Positions 54,047-62,934 of a stretch of 64,000 nucleotides of DNA are shown piece after piece. The DNA is from Campylobacter sp. RM16192 (lineage in GTDB: Bacteria; Campylobacterota; Campylobacteria; Campylobacterales; Campylobacteraceae). The DNA lies in contig NZ_CP012552.1 of assembly GCF_004803855.2 (NCBI RefSeq), positions 1,736,001 to 1,800,000 on the forward strand. Reading direction: 5' to 3'. A program made the translations under genes and the position numbers. The stretch's first letter is position 1. The number at the start of each line of letters is the position of its first letter. The notes under the pieces are model-generated. The model saw nothing but the letters and a program-made list of their open reading frames with translations. It was not told where the DNA came from and did not search any database.

Positions 54047-56174
54047 AAAGCGAAGATTTCGCCCAAAAAACAAAAATAATCAAGGCGAAAACAATGCAGA
54101 AATAAGTGCCGAACAAAAAGCGAGCAATAACGTTATAGATAATTTTTTTGCGACCTCTTTTGACGGCGAAACGCAAAATAAAAGCCACGAAAGCTCCGCT
54201 AAACAAAACGGCAAAAAAGCCAACTCAAAGCAGCACAAAAAACAAAATTCTCAAAATGGCGGACAAAATTCTCAAAACAATTCAAAAAATGCCAAGCAAA
54301 ACGCTGAAAATAAAAATACCGGCACTCAGCAAAACAGCCAAAACGGCTCAAACGATGATGCTCAAAAACCAAAAAAGAGTAAAAAGCCGAAAAAAAATTT
54401 GCCGGCCAAACTAAACGGTAACGAGCAATGGCAACAAGACATCGCAAGCGCGATAGAGGCGAACAAAGCTACTCAAGAGCTTCGTCTTGAGCCGCTTAAA
54501 TACCTAAATTCAAGCGAGCATAAGATCCGCGTAACTCCACTTGGCGGGCTTGGCGAGATCGGCGGAAACATGACAGTGTTTGAGACCGAAACAAGCGCGA
54601 TAATCGTAGATATCGGCATGAGCTTTCCAAGCGAGAGCATGCACGGAGTTGATATACTCATACCTGACTTTGACTACGTGCGAAAGATAAAAGACAAGAT
54701 AAAAGGCGTTATCATAACTCATGCTCACGAAGATCACATCGGTGCGGTGCCGTATTTTTACAAAGAGTTTAAGTTCCCGATCTACGCCACGCCTCTTCCG
54801 CTTGGAATGATAAATAATAAATTTGAAGAGCATGGGCTAAAGCAGGAGCGTTCGCTATTTCGCTCGGTTGAAAAGCGCAAGCCTTATCTAATCGGTGATT
54901 TTGAAGTGGAGTGGATACATATAACTCACTCGATTATCGATTCATCAGCACTTGCCATCACGACAAAGGCGGGTACGATCTTGCACACGGGTGACTTTAA
55001 GATAGATCACACGCCTATAGACGGCTATACGACCGACTTAGGACGTATCGCATACTACGGAGAGCGAGGTGTGCTGTGCTTGATGAGTGATAGCACAAAC
55101 AGCTACAGAGAAGGTATCACAAAGAGCGAAAGCAGCGTAGGAAAGACCTTTGACGCGATATTTGCCAAATCCAAAGGGCGCGTGATAATGAGCACATTTA
55201 GCTCAAACATCCACCGCGTATATCAGGCTATCGAGTGGGGGCTTAAATATAACCGCAAAGTCTGCGTCATCGGCAGAAGTATGGAACGCAACTTATACAC
55301 GGCAATGGAGCTAGGCTACGTAAAGCTTGATAAGAAAATTTTCATAGATGCAAATGAAGTAGGCAAATACAAAGACAACGAGGTGCTAATCGTAACCACC
55401 GGCAGCCAAGGCGAAACGATGAGCGCGCTATATCGCATGGCGACCGATGAGCATAAATATATAAAAATCAAGCCGACCGATCAGATCATAATAAGCTCTA
55501 AAGCAATCCCGGGAAATGAAGGAAGCGTATCGACGGTGCTAAATTTCTTAATAAAATCAGGCGCAAGCGTAGCGTATCAGGATTTTAGCGAAATTCACGT
55601 AAGCGGACACGCCGCGCAAGAGGAACAAAAGCTCATGATCCGCCTAACGAAGCCGAAATTTTTCCTTCCAGTTCACGGCGAATATAACCACATCGCAAAA
55701 CACAAAGAGACAGCCATAAGCTGCGGAGTGGACGAGCGAAACATATATCTTATGAGCGACGGCGATCAGGTTGAAATTTGCCAAAAATATATGAAAAGAG
55801 CAAAAACCGTTAAGACCGGTAAAGTCTTTATAGATAATCAAATCAACAAGCAAATTTCAGACGATGTCGTTATCGACCGCCAAAATTTGGCAGAAGCGGG
55901 CGTAGTAATGATCATCGCTCAAATTTCACGTCACAGCCAAAAGCTCATAAACAAACCGCGTGTAATTAGCTACGGTCTTGTTGCAGACAAGCAAGACGGG
56001 GAATTTAGCAAAGAGATGGAAGAGGTGCTCGTGCAGTTTTTAAGCAACGTAAAAGAGGAGCTTCTCAAAGACAGCCGCATGCTTGAAAGCCAAGTGCGCC
56101 AAGTGATAAGAAAGCATATATTTAGAAAAGTGAAAAAATACCCGACTATCGTTCCGATAATTTATTTGATGTAA
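54003..56174 (+). CDS. rnj: Ribonuclease J
   Basis: 5'-3' exo- and endoribonuclease for mRNA decay, the main degradative enzyme in groups lacking RNase E. N-terminal ~170 residues are low-complexity, rich in Asn, Gln, Lys and Ser (QNSQNGGQNSQNNSK); the metallo-beta-lactamase domain starts near residue 173 (VTPLGGLGEIGGN), with the metal motif THAHEDHIGAVPYF near 238, GDFKIDHTP, and SGHAAQEE near 530. 723 residues. AAGGT site inside ksgA. The long Lys/Asn tail resembles H. pylori RNase J, where it takes part in partner binding. Confidence 0.95.
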   Translation: MNEDKVVVSKGKSNKKRRFRPKNKNNQGENNAEISAEQKASNNVIDNFFATSFDGETQNKSHESSAKQNGKKANSKQHKKQNSQNGGQNSQNNSKNAKQNAENKNTGTQQNSQNGSNDDAQKPKKSKKPKKNLPAKLNGNEQWQQDIASAIEANKATQELRLEPLKYLNSSEHKIRVTPLGGLGEIGGNMTVFETETSAIIVDIGMSFPSESMHGVDILIPDFDYVRKIKDKIKGVIITHAHEDHIGAVPYFYKEFKFPIYATPLPLGMINNKFEEHGLKQERSLFRSVEKRKPYLIGDFEVEWIHITHSIIDSSALAITTKAGTILHTGDFKIDHTPIDGYTTDLGRIAYYGERGVLCLMSDSTNSYREGITKSESSVGKTFDAIFAKSKGRVIMSTFSSNIHRVYQAIEWGLKYNRKVCVIGRSMERNLYTAMELGYVKLDKKIFIDANEVGKYKDNEVLIVTTGSQGETMSALYRMATDEHKYIKIKPTDQIIISSKAIPGNEGSVSTVLNFLIKSGASVAYQDFSEIHVSGHAAQEEQKLMIRLTKPKFFLPVHGEYNHIAKHKETAISCGVDERNIYLMSDGDQVEICQKYMKRAKTVKTGKVFIDNQINKQISDDVVIDRQNLAEAGVVMIIAQISRHSQKLINKPRVISYGLVADKQDGEFSKEMEEVLVQFLSNVKEELLKDSRMLESQVRQVIRKHIFRKVKKYPTIVPIIYLM

Positions 56175-56182
56175 GGTTTAAA

Positions 56183-57145
56183 ATGCAAGATATGATACAA
56201 ATCGCAAGCGAAGTGCTGAAAGAAGAGGCCGCCGAGCTCATTCGTCAGGCTAACAAGCTTGGAAGCGAGATAGATGAGGCGGTAAATTTGATGTATAACG
56301 CCAAAGGCAAGGTTATCGTAACGGGAGTCGGCAAAAGCGGTCATATCGGCGCTAAGATAGCTGCCACGCTTGCAAGCACGGGCACGCCAAGCTTTTTTAT
56401 ACACCCGACCGAAGCGATGCACGGCGACCTTGGCATGATAGATGAAAATGACGTTGTTTTGGCGATAAGCTTTAGCGGCGAGAGCGATGAGCTCGTGCGA
56501 ATTTTGCCGCATATTAAGAGATTTGGCATCAAGATAATCGGCATGGCAAAGAGCAAGGAAAGTAGCCTTGGCAAATTTAGCGATGCGCTTTTAAATTTAG
56601 ACATCATCAAAGAGGCCTGCCCGCTAAATATCGCTCCTACAACATCAACCACGCTAACCTTAGCACTTGGCGATGCGCTTGCAGTTTGCCTGATGAGAAA
56701 AAGAGAATTTAAGCAAGAAGATTTTGCAAATTTCCACCCGGGCGGAAGTCTTGGCAAAAGGCTATTTGTTAAGGTCAAAGACGTGATGAAAACGCAAAAT
56801 TTACCGATCATAAAAGATAACGTTAGTTTAAAAACCGCGATTGATGCGATGACTCACGGCAAGCTTGGCAATGTACTGCTGGTTGATGGCGAGGGCAAAT
56901 TAAAAGCCGTTTTAAGCGACGGGGACTTGCGTAGAGCGCTCATGAGCGAGAGCTTTGACATCAACGAAAAAGCGATAACTTACGCAACTAAAACGCCAAA
57001 AACACTAACAAACAAAGAGATGTTAGCGATAGATTCGCTAAGGCTGATTGAAGAGTATAAGATCCAAATTTTAGTAGTGCTTGACGAGGGCGAAAGACCG
57101 ATCGGAGTGCTACACATACACGATTTATCGAGCTTGGGGCTATGA
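56183..57145 (+). CDS. kdsD: Arabinose-5-phosphate isomerase (KpsF/GutQ/KdsD type)
   Basis: Makes arabinose-5-P, precursor of Kdo for lipooligosaccharide. SIS domain with VTGVGKSGHIGAKIAATLASTGTPSFF near residue 50 and HPTEAMHGDLGMI near 75; two CBS domains from about residue 205 (VKDVMKTQNLPII; ATKTPKTL). 320 residues. AAGG site. ATGA-type overlap with rluB. Confidence 0.92.
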   Translation: MQDMIQIASEVLKEEAAELIRQANKLGSEIDEAVNLMYNAKGKVIVTGVGKSGHIGAKIAATLASTGTPSFFIHPTEAMHGDLGMIDENDVVLAISFSGESDELVRILPHIKRFGIKIIGMAKSKESSLGKFSDALLNLDIIKEACPLNIAPTTSTTLTLALGDALAVCLMRKREFKQEDFANFHPGGSLGKRLFVKVKDVMKTQNLPIIKDNVSLKTAIDAMTHGKLGNVLLVDGEGKLKAVLSDGDLRRALMSESFDINEKAITYATKTPKTLTNKEMLAIDSLRLIEEYKIQILVVLDEGERPIGVLHIHDLSSLGL

Positions 57146-57924
57146 TGGAAAATTCAAAAATGAGACTAAACAAATTTATCTCGCACAACACAAGCTACTC
57201 ACGCCGAGAGGCTGACGAATTAATCAAAAACGGCAAAGTTAGCGTAAATAACCGAGTTGTTAGCGAGCTTGCCACAAGCGTTAGCGATGAAGATAAAGTT
57301 AAGATAAACAGTCGCTTGGTCAAGCTTAAAAAGGATTTTACAGTGATCGTCTATCACAAACAAAAGGGCGAGCTCGTTAGCAAAAAAGATGATCGCGGAC
57401 GAAAGACGATATATGATAGCTTGCCGCGAAATTTTGCTAAATTTGTAAGCGTTGGCAGGCTTGATTATGCGAGCGAAGGGCTTTTGCTGCTAACTGACGC
57501 GCCTGCAATCGCAACTGCGCTCATGGAAAGCGACATAGAAAGAATGTACTATCTAAAAGTGAAAGGCGAAGTAGGGCAGGAGGTGATAACCGCGATGCAA
57601 GAGGGCTTTTTCGCCGCAGACGCAACCAAAGGCGCGCATGCTAAAACCGAGATCAAATCAATGGAATTTAAGCCCTTTTTAGCGTATAAAATTTTTGGCT
57701 CAAGCGGAGGATACACAAAGCTAAAAGTCATCATAAACGAAGGTAAAAACCGAGAGTTAAGAAGGTTTTTTGGATATTTTGATCTTGAAGTTATGGATCT
57801 GAAGCGAGTGAGTTTCGGCCGAGTTGATCTTGGCATGCTAAAGCCCGGCAAATGGCGCTACTTTGAAAATAGCGAATACGAAGATCTAAGGGATTTTTTA
57901 AAAACCAACAAAATTCGCTACTAA
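57142..57924 (+). CDS. rluB: Ribosomal large-subunit pseudouridine synthase B type (RluB/RsuA family)
   Basis: S4 domain (RLNKFISHNTSYSRREADEL) then the RsuA-type catalytic domain with GRLDYASEGLLLLTD near residue 92 (catalytic Asp) and EGKNRELRRFFGYF near 195. 260 residues. Start is the ATG overlapping the kdsD stop. 23S rRNA target inferred. Last gene of the ksgA-rnj-kdsD-rluB unit, followed by a terminator. Confidence 0.9.
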   Translation: MMENSKMRLNKFISHNTSYSRREADELIKNGKVSVNNRVVSELATSVSDEDKVKINSRLVKLKKDFTVIVYHKQKGELVSKKDDRGRKTIYDSLPRNFAKFVSVGRLDYASEGLLLLTDAPAIATALMESDIERMYYLKVKGEVGQEVITAMQEGFFAADATKGAHAKTEIKSMEFKPFLAYKIFGSSGGYTKLKVIINEGKNRELRRFFGYFDLEVMDLKRVSFGRVDLGMLKPGKWRYFENSEYEDLRDFLKTNKIRY

Positions 57925-57950
57925 ATTTAGCCGACCTCTTCGGCTAAATT
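57924..57950 (+). terminator. Terminator after rluB
   Basis: 11-bp inverted repeat AATTTAGCCGA / TCGGCTAAATT with a five-base loop, starting at the last base of the rluB stop. Confidence 0.7.
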
Positions 57951-58017
57951 CTTAAATTTCACACTAGATAACACTTCTTTTATTACAATTTTGCAAATTT
58001 TAAAAAATAGGACAAAA

Positions 58018-58461
58018 ATGCAAAATCTAATTCATAAATTTATCAGTTCGGAATTCGAGATCAAATTCGCAAGATTTGCGCTCATCTTAGTGCTGTTTTT
58101 ATTTGGCAACTACAAATGGTTTGAGTTTAAAGTGGAGCTTTTAAAGCCGATCATCTCGGGCACTTGGCTAAATTTTCTCTACACCATTTTTGGTTTTCAC
58201 GGAGCTAGCTATTTTTTAGGCGTTGTTGAAAGTATCGGATATATCGCACTTGCAGTTGGATATAAAAAGCCAAAAGCCGGAGTTTTGGGTTCACTTATCG
58301 TTATCATGACAGGTCTTGTCACACTTAGTCTAATTCCTCAGCTTGGCAAGCCAGATGGCTTCATACTAAAAGATATTTTCATGGTTGCAATTGGCTTTAT
58401 AATCCTAAAATACGATCTAATCAGAATACAAAAAGCTAGTAATCAAGCCTCGCTAGTCTAA
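58018..58461 (+). CDS. DUF417 membrane protein (YkgB/RclC-like)
   Basis: Four-span membrane protein; sequence FARFALILVLFLFGNYKWFE and GFHGASYFLGVVESIGYIAL match the DUF417 group, whose member RclC takes part in reactive-chlorine resistance. Start ATG 58018 behind AGGAC; the frame further up looks non-coding. About 147 residues. Monocistronic. A 10-bp hairpin follows at about 58476-58507. Confidence 0.75.
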   Translation: MQNLIHKFISSEFEIKFARFALILVLFLFGNYKWFEFKVELLKPIISGTWLNFLYTIFGFHGASYFLGVVESIGYIALAVGYKKPKAGVLGSLIVIMTGLVTLSLIPQLGKPDGFILKDIFMVAIGFIILKYDLIRIQKASNQASLV

Positions 58462-58475
58462 ATTTTACGCTTTCA

Positions 58476-58507
58476 AACTCGCACGATAAATAAAAGCCGT
58501 GCGGGTT
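58476..58507 (+). terminator. Possible terminator hairpin before the cad-like promoter
   Basis: AACTCGCACG / CGTGCGGGTT, 10 bp with one G-T pair and a 12-base loop. No good T tract, so the call is weak. Confidence 0.4.
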
Positions 58508-58548
58508 AATAAACCAAATTTGGCTTTTAATTTCAGCAAATTTCATAC

Positions 58549-58577
58549 TTGACAAAATATTTTTAAAGTTATATACT
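58549..58577 (+). promoter_or_regulatory. Sigma-70 promoter of the cadC-like / P-type ATPase operon
   Basis: TTGACA at 58549-58554 and TATACT at 58572-58577 with a 17-base spacer, close to consensus. Confidence 0.75.
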
Positions 58578-58584
58578 TGCTCAA

Positions 58585-58600
58585 ATGAATAATTGTTCAT
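58585..58600 (+). promoter_or_regulatory. ArsR/CadC-type operator
   Basis: Imperfect palindrome ATGAATAATTGTTCAT (arms ATGAA/TTCAT) placed at the expected transcription start, eight bases after the -10. ArsR-family cad and smt operators have this shape and place. Binding without metal would block the promoter. Confidence 0.65.
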
Positions 58601-58615
58601 ATATAAAGGCAAAAA

Positions 58616-58993
58616 ATGCAAGAAAACATACAAAATAGCGATTTAGAAGCAGTTTGTGAAAGCACGATCATACATCAAGATGTGATAGAAAAAGTAAAAA
58701 GCGAGCTGAAAAGCGAAGAAATCTTATACGATCTTGGCGATTTTTTTAAAATTTTAGGCGACACGACGAGGATAAAAATTTTAAGCGCACTATCCAAATC
58801 GCAAATGTGTGTCTGCGATATCGCGGCACTTTTTGGCATGAGCCACTCGGCCATCTCGCATCAACTTAGAGTGCTCAAGCAAGGAAGATTGGTTAAACAC
58901 AAAAAGCAGGGCAAGGTGGTTTATTATTCACTTGATGACGAACACGTAAAAAGTATCATCGAACAAGGGCTTACACACATCATGGAGAGATAA
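58616..58993 (+). CDS. ArsR-family metal-sensing repressor (CadC/SmtB-like)
   Basis: 125 residues. Helix-turn-helix in DIAALFGMSHSAISHQLRVLKQGRLV near residues 70-95. Metal-site features: early VCES (Cys near residue 14) and SQMCVCDIAALF (CxC in helix 3), as in CadC, with a C-terminal helix having DDEHVKSIIEQGLTH that could form the second site. AAAGG site. One base before the ATPase gene, with its own operator upstream: a self-regulated operon inferred to be induced by Cd, Zn or Pb. Confidence 0.88.
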   Translation: MQENIQNSDLEAVCESTIIHQDVIEKVKSELKSEEILYDLGDFFKILGDTTRIKILSALSKSQMCVCDIAALFGMSHSAISHQLRVLKQGRLVKHKKQGKVVYYSLDDEHVKSIIEQGLTHIMER

Positions 58994-58994
58994 A

Positions 58995-61112
58995 ATGAGC
59001 ACCAAGATAACTCTATCGCTTGAAAATTTAACTTGCGCTAATTGCGCTACGAAGATCGAAGCGAAAATAGCAAAAATGCACGGTATCAAAGAGGCTAATT
59101 TAGACTTTTTGGGGCAAAAAATTTCAATAACAAGCGACAAAAAAATAAAGACAAATGAGTTTATCAAAGAAATTCAAGCCCTTGTTGACAGCATAGAAGA
59201 CGGCGTTATCGTCACTCAATACAAGCAAAAAAATGCTTCGCATGATCACGAAAATAACAATGTAAAAAATATAATTACAAAAATTGTCGTAGGCGGAGTG
59301 CTCTTTGCTATCGCGCTTATGGCTCCTGCTAGCGAAACGCTTAAATTTGTGCTATTTTTAGCAAGCTACTTGATCATCGGCTGGAGTGTGCTTGCAAGCG
59401 CTGCTAAAAACATTGTAAAGGGACGAGTGTTTGATGAAAATTTCCTCATGGGCATAGCCACACTTGGAGCCTTTGCCATCAAAGAGTATCCAGAAGCCGT
59501 TGCTGTCATGCTCTTTTATCAAGTAGGCGAGCTCTTTCAGGAGATGGCAGTAAACAAATCGCGCAAATCAATCGCCTCACTTATGGATATAAGACCTGAT
59601 TTTGCAAATTTAAAGCTTGGAACACAGATACAAAAAGTCTCGCCTGAAAGCGTTAAAGTGGGCGATCTCATCATCGTAAAACCAGGCGAAAAGGTGCCGC
59701 TTGACGGAGAGATCATAGAGGGATTTTCTACTTTTGACACCTCGGCTCTTACAGGAGAATCGCTTCCAAAAGAGATCGGCATAGGAGAAAGTGCGCTAAG
59801 CGGCTATATAAACAAAAGCGCTCTGGTAACGATAAAAGTAAGCAAAATTTTTGCCGAATCAACAGTCTCAAAGATACTTGATCTCGTGCAAAATGCAAGC
59901 TCCAAAAAGTCAAAAACAGAAAATTTCATCACAAAATTTGCAAGGTATTACACTCCTGCAGTCGTTCTCGTCGCGTTCATGCTTGCATTTATTCCGCCGA
60001 TTATTTTTAATGAAGAGTTCTCGGTTTGGGTCTATAAAGCGCTTGTATTTTTAGTTATCTCATGCCCTTGCGCGCTGGTTGTCTCTATCCCGCTTGGGTT
60101 TTTTGGCGGTATCGGTGGCGCTTCAAAGCACGGCATACTCATTAAGGGCGCAAACTATCTAGAAGCATTAAACAGCGTTGATACAGTCGTCTTTGATAAG
60201 ACAGGAACGCTTACAAAAGGAGTTTTTAAAGTAAGCGAGATCAAACTGGACAGCAAAAATTCGCAAATAAAAAGCGAAGAAGAGTTGCTAAGGCTAGCAG
60301 CCCATGCGGAGTTTTTCTCAACCCATCCGATCGCAAATTCCATCGTAAAGGCATACGAAAGCAGAGGAGGCAAAATTAACGAACAAGACATCTTGAAATT
60401 TGAAGAGATAGCAGGGCAAGGCATAAAAGCAAGCATAAACGGCAAGGATATAGCTGCGGGCAATGCTAAATTTATGACTCTTCAAGGAGTTAAATTTGAA
60501 GTTTCAAACGAGCTTGGTACAGTGGTTTACATAGCGATAAACGGCGAATTTGCAGGCAAATTTATAATAACGGATGAGCTAAAAATAGACACCAAAGAGG
60601 CGATTTTAAAGATCAAAAAAGAGGGTATAAAAGACACCGTAATGCTAACAGGAGATAGCAAAGAGATCGCGCAAGATGTCGCGGACAAACTCGGCATTGC
60701 GCAAGTTTTTTCAGAGCTTTTGCCGACACAAAAAGTCGAAAAACTAGAAGAAATTTTGGCCAAAAAAGCAGGGCAGGGCAAAGTGATGTTCGTAGGAGAC
60801 GGTATAAATGACGCACCGGTGCTTGCAAGAGCCGATGTGGGCGTGGCTATGGGTGGAGTTGGAAGCGACGCGGCGATAGAGGCAGCCGATATCGTCATAA
60901 TGAACGATGAGCCTTCAAAGATAGCAACCGCGCTTAAAATCGCCAAAAAAACGCGCGCGATCGTTTGGCAAAACATCATTTTCGCACTCGGCATAAAAGC
61001 CGCCATCATGATAATGGGAGCCTTAGGATACGCAACGATGTGGGGAGCTGTGTTTGGCGATGTAGGTGTGGCACTTATAGCGATACTGAATTCCGTTAGG
61101 GCGATGAGGTAA
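58995..61112 (+). CDS. Zn/Cd/Pb P-type ATPase (CadA/ZntA-like)
   Basis: Heavy-metal exporter in the inner membrane. N-terminal HMA domain with NLTCANCATKIEAKI; HDHENN before the first spans; TGES near residue 252; CPC at 357-359 in SCPCALVVSIPL; phosphorylated Asp in DKTGT near 401; HP segment FFSTHPIANS; and GDGINDAPVLARADVG near 601. 705 residues. Class I-B2 (Zn/Cd/Pb) is inferred from the CPC context and CadC partner. Confidence 0.93.
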   Translation: MSTKITLSLENLTCANCATKIEAKIAKMHGIKEANLDFLGQKISITSDKKIKTNEFIKEIQALVDSIEDGVIVTQYKQKNASHDHENNNVKNIITKIVVGGVLFAIALMAPASETLKFVLFLASYLIIGWSVLASAAKNIVKGRVFDENFLMGIATLGAFAIKEYPEAVAVMLFYQVGELFQEMAVNKSRKSIASLMDIRPDFANLKLGTQIQKVSPESVKVGDLIIVKPGEKVPLDGEIIEGFSTFDTSALTGESLPKEIGIGESALSGYINKSALVTIKVSKIFAESTVSKILDLVQNASSKKSKTENFITKFARYYTPAVVLVAFMLAFIPPIIFNEEFSVWVYKALVFLVISCPCALVVSIPLGFFGGIGGASKHGILIKGANYLEALNSVDTVVFDKTGTLTKGVFKVSEIKLDSKNSQIKSEEELLRLAAHAEFFSTHPIANSIVKAYESRGGKINEQDILKFEEIAGQGIKASINGKDIAAGNAKFMTLQGVKFEVSNELGTVVYIAINGEFAGKFIITDELKIDTKEAILKIKKEGIKDTVMLTGDSKEIAQDVADKLGIAQVFSELLPTQKVEKLEEILAKKAGQGKVMFVGDGINDAPVLARADVGVAMGGVGSDAAIEAADIVIMNDEPSKIATALKIAKKTRAIVWQNIIFALGIKAAIMIMGALGYATMWGAVFGDVGVALIAILNSVRAMR

Positions 61113-61483
61113 ATTTTGGGTTATTTGTGAATTTTGAAATTGAATAAATAAAAAATGGTGGAGTTAAGCGATACCATAATATACCACTTAAATAACGTAT
61201 TTATCGAACTTTTAAAGCACTAAATACCCTTACATATTCGATAACATACTCAAGAAATAAGACACATATTTACAAAAATATTAATTATTTTTTTAAGAAA
61301 ATAAATGTAAAAAAATGAGTTATGAAAAGTTTAGTTTTCAATACAATAGTTAAGTAATACCCTAAAATACGCTATCTTTATTTAGTTAAATATCTGTTTT
61401 TAAGTTTCGTTAGCTTAAAGTAGGTGTTTTGGTTTAAGATTTGATATGTTTCACAACTTTTTTAGCTCGAAACTTAATTAAGG
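61113..61483. other. AT-rich gap with no gene seen
   Basis: Between the P-type ATPase and fic stops. No ORF with a ribosome site, no RNA gene and no clear terminator seen. Base use changes to very AT-rich from here to the window end. Confidence 0.5.
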
Positions 61484-62605
61484 TTACACTCTTACAATAT
61501 TTAATAACGGCTCAAAACTATACATAGCTGAGCGCCTGCCTGATTGTTCTTCCAGTATACGCAAAAGTCCATTTTTTACAAGTTCTTTTGTAATTTTATT
61601 TGCAGTTTGCTTCGGAGCTAAACTTTGATTAATAAAATTACTGTTTCTAAAAACAGGATTTGTAAAAATAAAATCCAATGTGTTGATAACAAATTTATGA
61701 TTTAAAATTTTGCCAAACTCTAGCTTCATTGCTTCATAAAGTTCTTTTATTTTTAATGCTGTGTCTAAATTTTTTTTAGCCTGTTGACTTACTGCTTCAA
61801 GAAAGAAGATAACCCAATCAGTCCAGTTGTCATATTCTGAAACATTTCTCATAGCATTTATGTATAAATCTTTATGCTCCTCAAAATATTCGCTTATGTA
61901 AAAATGTGGCTCGCTTAAAATTTTATACTGCCAAAGCATAAGAGTTATTAGCATTCTGCCAATTCTGCCATTTCCGTCTTTAAATGGGTGTAATGCTTCA
62001 AATTCAATATGAGCCAAAGCTACTTTGATAAGTGGCAATTCATCACTGTTGACAATATAACTAAATAAATTTTGCATACCCTCTTGAATTTTTTCTGGAC
62101 TTATTGGTATAAAAAGTATTTTGTTCTGATGTGCTAAATAATTCTGTTCTGTTTTATATTCTCCTGGTGTTTTTGAAGCTCCACGTCCAACACTTAATAG
62201 TTTTTGATGTGTAGCTCTAATTAAAAATTCATCGAGCTTGTATCCGTCATTTATTGAGTTTTGAGCATCAGATAAAGCAATACTATACAAGAAAGTTTCA
62301 ATAACATCGGACCTTAAGCGTAAATTATTATTTTGCTCTCCCAAGTCAGCTTGATATTGCAATACTTCATCAAGAGTACTAATAGTACCTTCCATTCTTG
62401 ACGATAATACGGCTTCTTTATTTCTTAAAGGAGCCAAAAACAGCTCACTATTATGTATAGTTAAAATCATTTGGTCGTATCTAGCTAAAAGGTCAGTGGC
62501 TTTTACCAAGTAGGGCATTATCTTTTTGTAGTCAATATTTTGAGGCGGAAATTTACCATAATGATATTTTACCGCTTCGCTTGTATCTAAATTTCTATTA
62601 TTCAC
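61484..62605 (-). CDS. Fic-family protein (AMP-transferase type)
   Basis: Fic enzymes move AMP or other groups onto target proteins. Fic motif HPFKDGNGRIGR lies near residue 205, with all catalytic residues present. An N-terminal inhibitory helix motif S-x-x-x-E-G is seen in SSRMEG near residue 68 (class II layout: (S/T)xxxE(G/N) ahead of the Fic core). A C-terminal winged-helix-like part (NKITKELVKNGLLRILEE) follows. 373 residues. GTG start with GAGG. No antitoxin gene precedes it; self-inhibition is the likely control. Confidence 0.88.
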   Translation of the reverse strand: MNNRNLDTSEAVKYHYGKFPPQNIDYKKIMPYLVKATDLLARYDQMILTIHNSELFLAPLRNKEAVLSSRMEGTISTLDEVLQYQADLGEQNNNLRLRSDVIETFLYSIALSDAQNSINDGYKLDEFLIRATHQKLLSVGRGASKTPGEYKTEQNYLAHQNKILFIPISPEKIQEGMQNLFSYIVNSDELPLIKVALAHIEFEALHPFKDGNGRIGRMLITLMLWQYKILSEPHFYISEYFEEHKDLYINAMRNVSEYDNWTDWVIFFLEAVSQQAKKNLDTALKIKELYEAMKLEFGKILNHKFVINTLDFIFTNPVFRNSNFINQSLAPKQTANKITKELVKNGLLRILEEQSGRRSAMYSFEPLLNIVRV

Positions 62606-62630
62606 TCTACAACCTCATCATTTTTTTTGA

Positions 62631-62638
62631 ATTGTATA
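62631..62638 (-). promoter_or_regulatory. Possible -10 element of fic
   Basis: On the minus strand TATACAAT lies about 26 bases before the fic start, at the fic-proximal edge of the repeat array. Weak evidence alone. Confidence 0.4.
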
Positions 62639-62640
62639 TG

Positions 62641-62796
62641 TTTTTGTATTAAATTTCAATAGTCAATGCCTTTTGTGTATTAAAATTAAGCTTTTTTGTA
62701 TACACAAACTATTTTGTGTATAAATTTGAATAGACAAAACTATTTGTGTATTAAAATTTGAATTATTTGTATACACAAATTGAATATTTTGTATCT
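62641..62796. repeat. Operator-like array upstream of fic
   Basis: Seven TTTGTRTA-type sites at about 62641, 62671, 62694, 62712, 62742, 62765 and 62787. Two are identical dyads TTTGTATACACAAA (arms TTTGT/ACAAA; 62695-62708 and 62766-62779), 71 bases apart. The segments around them align, with TTTGTGTATTAAAATT upstream of each dyad, so a ~71-bp module seems to be tandemly duplicated and diverged. Multiple binding sites for a regulator or iteron-like repeats are both possible. Confidence 0.6.
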
Positions 62797-62854
62797 TAAC
62801 CGCTAAAGGCTTATGAAATTATTAGCCTGATTTTCTGTCATCTTATAGGGAATT

Positions 62855-62884
62855 TTGACAAGTTAATTTATGCTTAGATATAAT
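62855..62884 (+). promoter_or_regulatory. Near-consensus promoter before the 23-residue ORF
   Basis: TTGACA (62855-62860) and TATAAT (62879-62884) with an 18-base spacer. Both hexamers match consensus fully. The next gene-like element is the 23-codon ORF at 62935, giving a leader of about 45 bases with a small AAGCA/TGCTT hairpin. Confidence 0.75.
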
Positions 62885-62934
62885 TACCACAAAGCAGTAA
62901 TGCTTCAATATCTAGAAAAAATAAAGGACTTGCA

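Noticed and set aside
56341..56811. 156-codon minus-strand frame inside kdsD
   Set aside because: Mirror frame of a well-supported gene; no start signal.
60527..61009. 160-codon minus-strand frame inside the P-type ATPase gene
   Set aside because: Serine/isoleucine-rich antisense shadow of a strong gene; no ribosome site or family features.
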